Shown here piece by piece: positions 61,165 to 64,000 of a stretch of DNA of 64,000 nucleotides (positions are counted from its first letter, which is position 1; every line of letters begins with the position of its first letter). The stretch is from Bradyrhizobium roseum (GTDB lineage: Bacteria; Pseudomonadota; Alphaproteobacteria; Rhizobiales; Xanthobacteraceae). The notes under the pieces were generated by a model. It was not told where the DNA came from. It did not search any database and was given only the letters and a program-made list of their open reading frames with translations. The DNA lies in contig NZ_CP129212.1 of assembly GCF_030413175.1 (NCBI RefSeq), positions 4,464,001 to 4,528,000 of the forward strand, given 5' to 3'. Made by a program: the position numbers and the translations under genes.

Positions 61165-64000
61165 CTAGGCAGCCCTGCTGGTGGCTCGGACGCGTGTGCC
61201 CGACTGAAGGTCGTGGACGATCGTCGTCGGCTCGATGGCCGTCGCAATTTCGCAGAGATGGCGGTGATGGGTGAAGTAGACCACCTGTCCCGTGGCGGCC
61301 ATGCCGGCGAGCAGACGAAAGGCTTCTTCCGCTCGAAAATCGTCGAACGTCTCCATGATGTCGTCTGCGAAAAATGGAGGGGGAGCTTGGGCTCTTGCGA
61401 ATTCGTGATACCCGGCTACGCGCAGCGCCAAATACAGCTGGAACCGCGTGCCTTTCGACAGTTCGGAAGCGATCTTCGACCCGCCGTCGGATCCCTTGGC
61501 GATCAGGAGCTCGCTTCCATTCGACGGTTGGGTGACGAGCTCCGAGTAGGCCCCTCGACTGATCAGCGCGAAGGATTCCGACGCGCGCGTCATCATCGAA
61601 CTCCGATGACGGTCGCGATAGGCGCGCAAGGCCCTGTCGGCCGCGGCCGTCCCGAGCTTCAGCCTGAGATACGCCAATGCCCTGTCTTCGATCGTGAGGA
61701 GGACCGTCCGCCGTTTTGCTTCCAGGATCGCGACGGCGGCGTCGCCGCCGACGGCGGTTATCTTGTCCTCCGCCCTGCTCCGCGCGGAGAAAAGGTCGCG
61801 GCTCCGGCCGTCCTCGTCTTCGAACCGACTTTTCAGGGCGATCATCTCGGCCTCCAACGAGACCCGATCTATCGTCTCGAGAATAGTCTCGGCCTGCTCG
61901 ATGGTTTCCGCCTGCACCCCTTCGAGCAATTCGTCGCGGGCCTGGATCGATCGCGCCTCGAGATCGGACCTGCGAGCGAGTGCGCGCAGACGACCGTCGA
62001 CCTCCGTCAAGGATCCGACTCCGAAGTGACCCGTCATCAGGCTCGCTCGGGCCTGCATTTCCGCGGTTTCGTCCTCCAGGACGCGTGCCTTGTCCTGCTC
62101 GACTGCGAGCCGCGATTCCACCTCACGCCGTCTGTCAGTCGTCTTCGCGGCGGTCGCGATGCAGTCCATGACGGCCTGGCAAAGTCCGAGGGTGTCCGGA
62201 CTCGGTGGCAGCCCGACCGAAGCGGCGAGCGCATCGACTTCGGTCCGGAACTGGATCTGATCGCGCTGCATCTTTGCGATGCGGTCGGTCAATTCCGCTC
62301 GTTTTTCCAGAGTCGAGTCCAGTTCTGAGAGCGCTTCCAGCGTTTCACGCACGACGGCTGTCGTAGGTTGGATTTCGCGCTGGCCGAGCCAACAGGTCGC
62401 GCAGACCTCTTGCCAGCCCTTGCTCCACGCTTCCTCCGCCAGCCGGGCGTCGCCGAGTTTCTTCTCACGGAACCTCAGGTCGCGCCGTCGATCCTCAATT
62501 GTCGCCCGCAGGATCTTGGCTTCGACAGCGCGGTCGAGCGCCGCCTGGCCGGCCGCCAGCATCGCGGCGACGTCGTCAGCCTGGGAGATGTCGACGCCTG
62601 CCGAACACATCGCCTTGGCGATCCGCTCCCGCGTACTGATCGTTTCGATCTGCGCTTCACGACATTCCCGTTCGGCAGTCAGCAGTTTTCCGTTGGCCTC
62701 GATTGCCCGGTCGCGCTTCCGTAGCCACAGACTTAACCCGGCAAGCCCGATGCCGATTTCGAGACCGCGTCCGATCACGCCAAGGGCCCTCTGGATCTCT
62801 TCGGCCAATTCCGAGCGTTTCCGCAGGCTTTCCTGCAACTCTCGTCCGGTCTGCTTCAGAGCCGCCCGTACCTCGGCCTGTTCCAGCAGTGCACTATTCA
62901 ATTCCGCGACGCGGGCGGTATGACCGAAGCGCTGCTCCGTGATCAGATCGAGCTTCCGCATCGCGGTCTCGAACGCGATGGCCGTCTTTGCATCCAACTC
63001 CGCCTTGTGGATGGCCCAGGCGGCTTCGCGGGCGGAGTGCGCTTCGCCGGCGTCCTTGTCGCTGACGACGCCAACCACGGAACCGAGCGCATCGATTCTC
63101 GCAGCGAGGCGTCCGGCCTCGGCGACGAGGCGATCCTCTTCGCCTTGCCGCGAAGCGATTTCGAGAGAAAGATCCGCCTCGATCGATGCCCAACGCTGAA
63201 GTTGATCTTGCGTCGGTACCGATGCTGCGCAGAGCGTATTCCTGTCGCCGGTCCAAGGAAGCAACTCGGTCAGGCGGTCGGCGAATTCGTCCGCGCGCTC
63301 TCGGCATATGCGATCGGCCGCGCGCGATCGTGCCGCGTCGTCGATCTGACGAGCCATCGCGATGGCCGCTGTTAATGCGCCGGTCGTCGCCTCGTCGAGC
63401 CCACCGTCACGGTCGTCGGTCCTTCCTTCGGCCTCCGACAGCGTCTCAACCGCCTTGTCGACTTCCGCTTCGGCCGCAGCGAGGGCCGCTTCGACGCCCG
63501 ATCTCCGCTCCATCAGATCGCGAAGCGGTCCGGTGATCGCCGCCGGCAGGACAAGTCGTGCGGGATCCTGCTCCGAGGCATGATCGATGCGGGTCAGCAC
63601 CCGCGCGATCGTTTGTTCGGCGAGACCCAGACGGAGACGACGGTCGGGCAAGTCCTTCTCCGCCGTGACGTACCGCGCCCGCAAGTCCGTCAGCAATTCA
63701 ATGCGGTGTTCCAGTCCGCTCGCGGAAGCGTTCACGACGAGGCGTTCGAGTTCGTCGCGCAGATTCTCGATGGTCTCGGCGACCGTCTGCGCCTGCGTCG
63801 CGAGCTTCGTCTGCCGGATCATCAGTGCCGGAAGGTCGTCGGTCCAGGTCGATGGCGCGTCGGGCAGCGAGGCGAGCGGAAGAAGCTCCGCCCGAAGAGA
63901 ACGAAGGGTCTGCAGTCTCGGTAGCGCGTTGACGAAGCGTTGCACCTCGTCGATACGGGCCTGCGTGCGGCCGCGCTGGACGAGGGCCTCGGTGTAGGAC
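61165..64000 (-). CDS. YhaN-like coiled-coil AAA ATPase (C-terminal part, cut by window edge)
   Basis: At least 944 codons are present and the frame is open at the right edge (SYTEALVQRGRTQARID), so the N-terminal Walker A lies outside. Long coiled coils occupy most of the protein, with a Cys pair (CATCW) in the middle. Near the end, SELSKGTRFQLYLALRVAGY is the ABC-type signature. PPPFFADDIMETFDDFRAEE is a Walker B/D-loop, followed by GQVVYFTHHRHL (H-loop). This SMC/Rad50-like layout matches YhaN ATPases, which usually pair with a metallophosphoesterase. DNA repair or anti-mobile-element functions are possible. Confidence 0.85.
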   Translation of the reverse strand, partial: SYTEALVQRGRTQARIDEVQRFVNALPRLQTLRSLRAELLPLASLPDAPSTWTDDLPALMIRQTKLATQAQTVAETIENLRDELERLVVNASASGLEHRIELLTDLRARYVTAEKDLPDRRLRLGLAEQTIARVLTRIDHASEQDPARLVLPAAITGPLRDLMERRSGVEAALAAAEAEVDKAVETLSEAEGRTDDRDGGLDEATTGALTAAIAMARQIDDAARSRAADRICRERADEFADRLTELLPWTGDRNTLCAASVPTQDQLQRWASIEADLSLEIASRQGEEDRLVAEAGRLAARIDALGSVVGVVSDKDAGEAHSAREAAWAIHKAELDAKTAIAFETAMRKLDLITEQRFGHTARVAELNSALLEQAEVRAALKQTGRELQESLRKRSELAEEIQRALGVIGRGLEIGIGLAGLSLWLRKRDRAIEANGKLLTAERECREAQIETISTRERIAKAMCSAGVDISQADDVAAMLAAGQAALDRAVEAKILRATIEDRRRDLRFREKKLGDARLAEEAWSKGWQEVCATCWLGQREIQPTTAVVRETLEALSELDSTLEKRAELTDRIAKMQRDQIQFRTEVDALAASVGLPPSPDTLGLCQAVMDCIATAAKTTDRRREVESRLAVEQDKARVLEDETAEMQARASLMTGHFGVGSLTEVDGRLRALARRSDLEARSIQARDELLEGVQAETIEQAETILETIDRVSLEAEMIALKSRFEDEDGRSRDLFSARSRAEDKITAVGGDAAVAILEAKRRTVLLTIEDRALAYLRLKLGTAAADRALRAYRDRHRSSMMTRASESFALISRGAYSELVTQPSNGSELLIAKGSDGGSKIASELSKGTRFQLYLALRVAGYHEFARAQAPPPFFADDIMETFDDFRAEEAFRLLAGMAATGQVVYFTHHRHLCEIATAIEPTTIVHDLQSGTRVRATSRAA

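Noticed and set aside
60817-62328. 503-codon plus-strand ORF
   Set aside because: It is antisense to the YhaN-like gene, whose protein shows clear ATPase motifs. The plus frame has no domain and is a high-GC shadow.

Overview
The window is high-GC DNA, almost certainly from an alphaproteobacterium of the Bradyrhizobium/Afipia/Rhodopseudomonas type. This rests on a clade I (Tat-exported) nosZ operon with nosR and nosX, FixK/NnrR-style TTGC-N6-GCAA operators, and a trb/traF/rlx conjugation system of the rhizobial ICE kind. No rRNA, tRNA or CRISPR array was recognised.

Region 1 (1-17401) is a nitrogen-oxide region. On the minus strand, nosR-nosZ-nosD-nosF-nosY-nosL-nosX (nosX cut by the window edge) encodes N2O reductase and its maturation machinery. 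Divergent from nosR is a ferritin-like protein gene. Then come a decayed chemoreceptor gene and an apparent operon nnrS - polytopic membrane protein - DUF2249 - DUF59/MIP18 - ccoG. Next are a pseudoazurin gene broken by frameshifts, a Crp/Fnr regulator of NnrR/Dnr type and a DUF1858 protein. Four 14-bp Crp/Fnr-family boxes lie in the intergenic spaces, suggesting one NO- or O2-responsive regulon.

Region 2 (17696-29730) is a compact mating-pair-formation operon read on the minus strand: traG (coupling protein), a ribbon-helix-helix protein, trbB-C-D-E-J-K-L-F-G-I and DUF2274, mostly with 4-nt stop/start overlaps.

Region 3 (29731-38785) is cargo between traG and the relaxase gene. It holds a lipocalin-like gene, an operon of two methyltransferases and a nucleoside phosphorylase bounded by a 68-bp direct repeat, a chemoreceptor with a C-terminal PilZ domain, a PAS-AraC regulator and a frameshifted MFS transporter. 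Lower GC and AT-rich gaps suggest independent acquisition.

Region 4 (38786-49105) is the transfer and replication control core: a second ribbon-helix-helix paralogue, DUF3363 relaxase, traF, DUF2840, three iteron-like repeats, repA, an excisionase-like HTH gene, a DUF6499/DUF2285 gene pair in +1 frames (the arrangement of FseA in ICEMlSymR7A), and a divergent DUF2285/XRE pair (QseM/QseC-like). DUF736, a membrane protein and DUF2493 follow.

Region 5 (49215-59012) carries toprim, a strawberry-notch helicase, a small conserved gene, ParB and antirestriction ArdC. ArdC, ParB and the helicase are each preceded by a similar structured leader, the most striking unexplained signal in the window.

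Region 6 (59013-64000) has small conserved ORFs, a broken nuclease gene and the 3' part of a large YhaN-like coiled-coil ATPase. No integrase or att site is visible, so the element's ends are not defined. Whether nos is cargo of the element is an inference.
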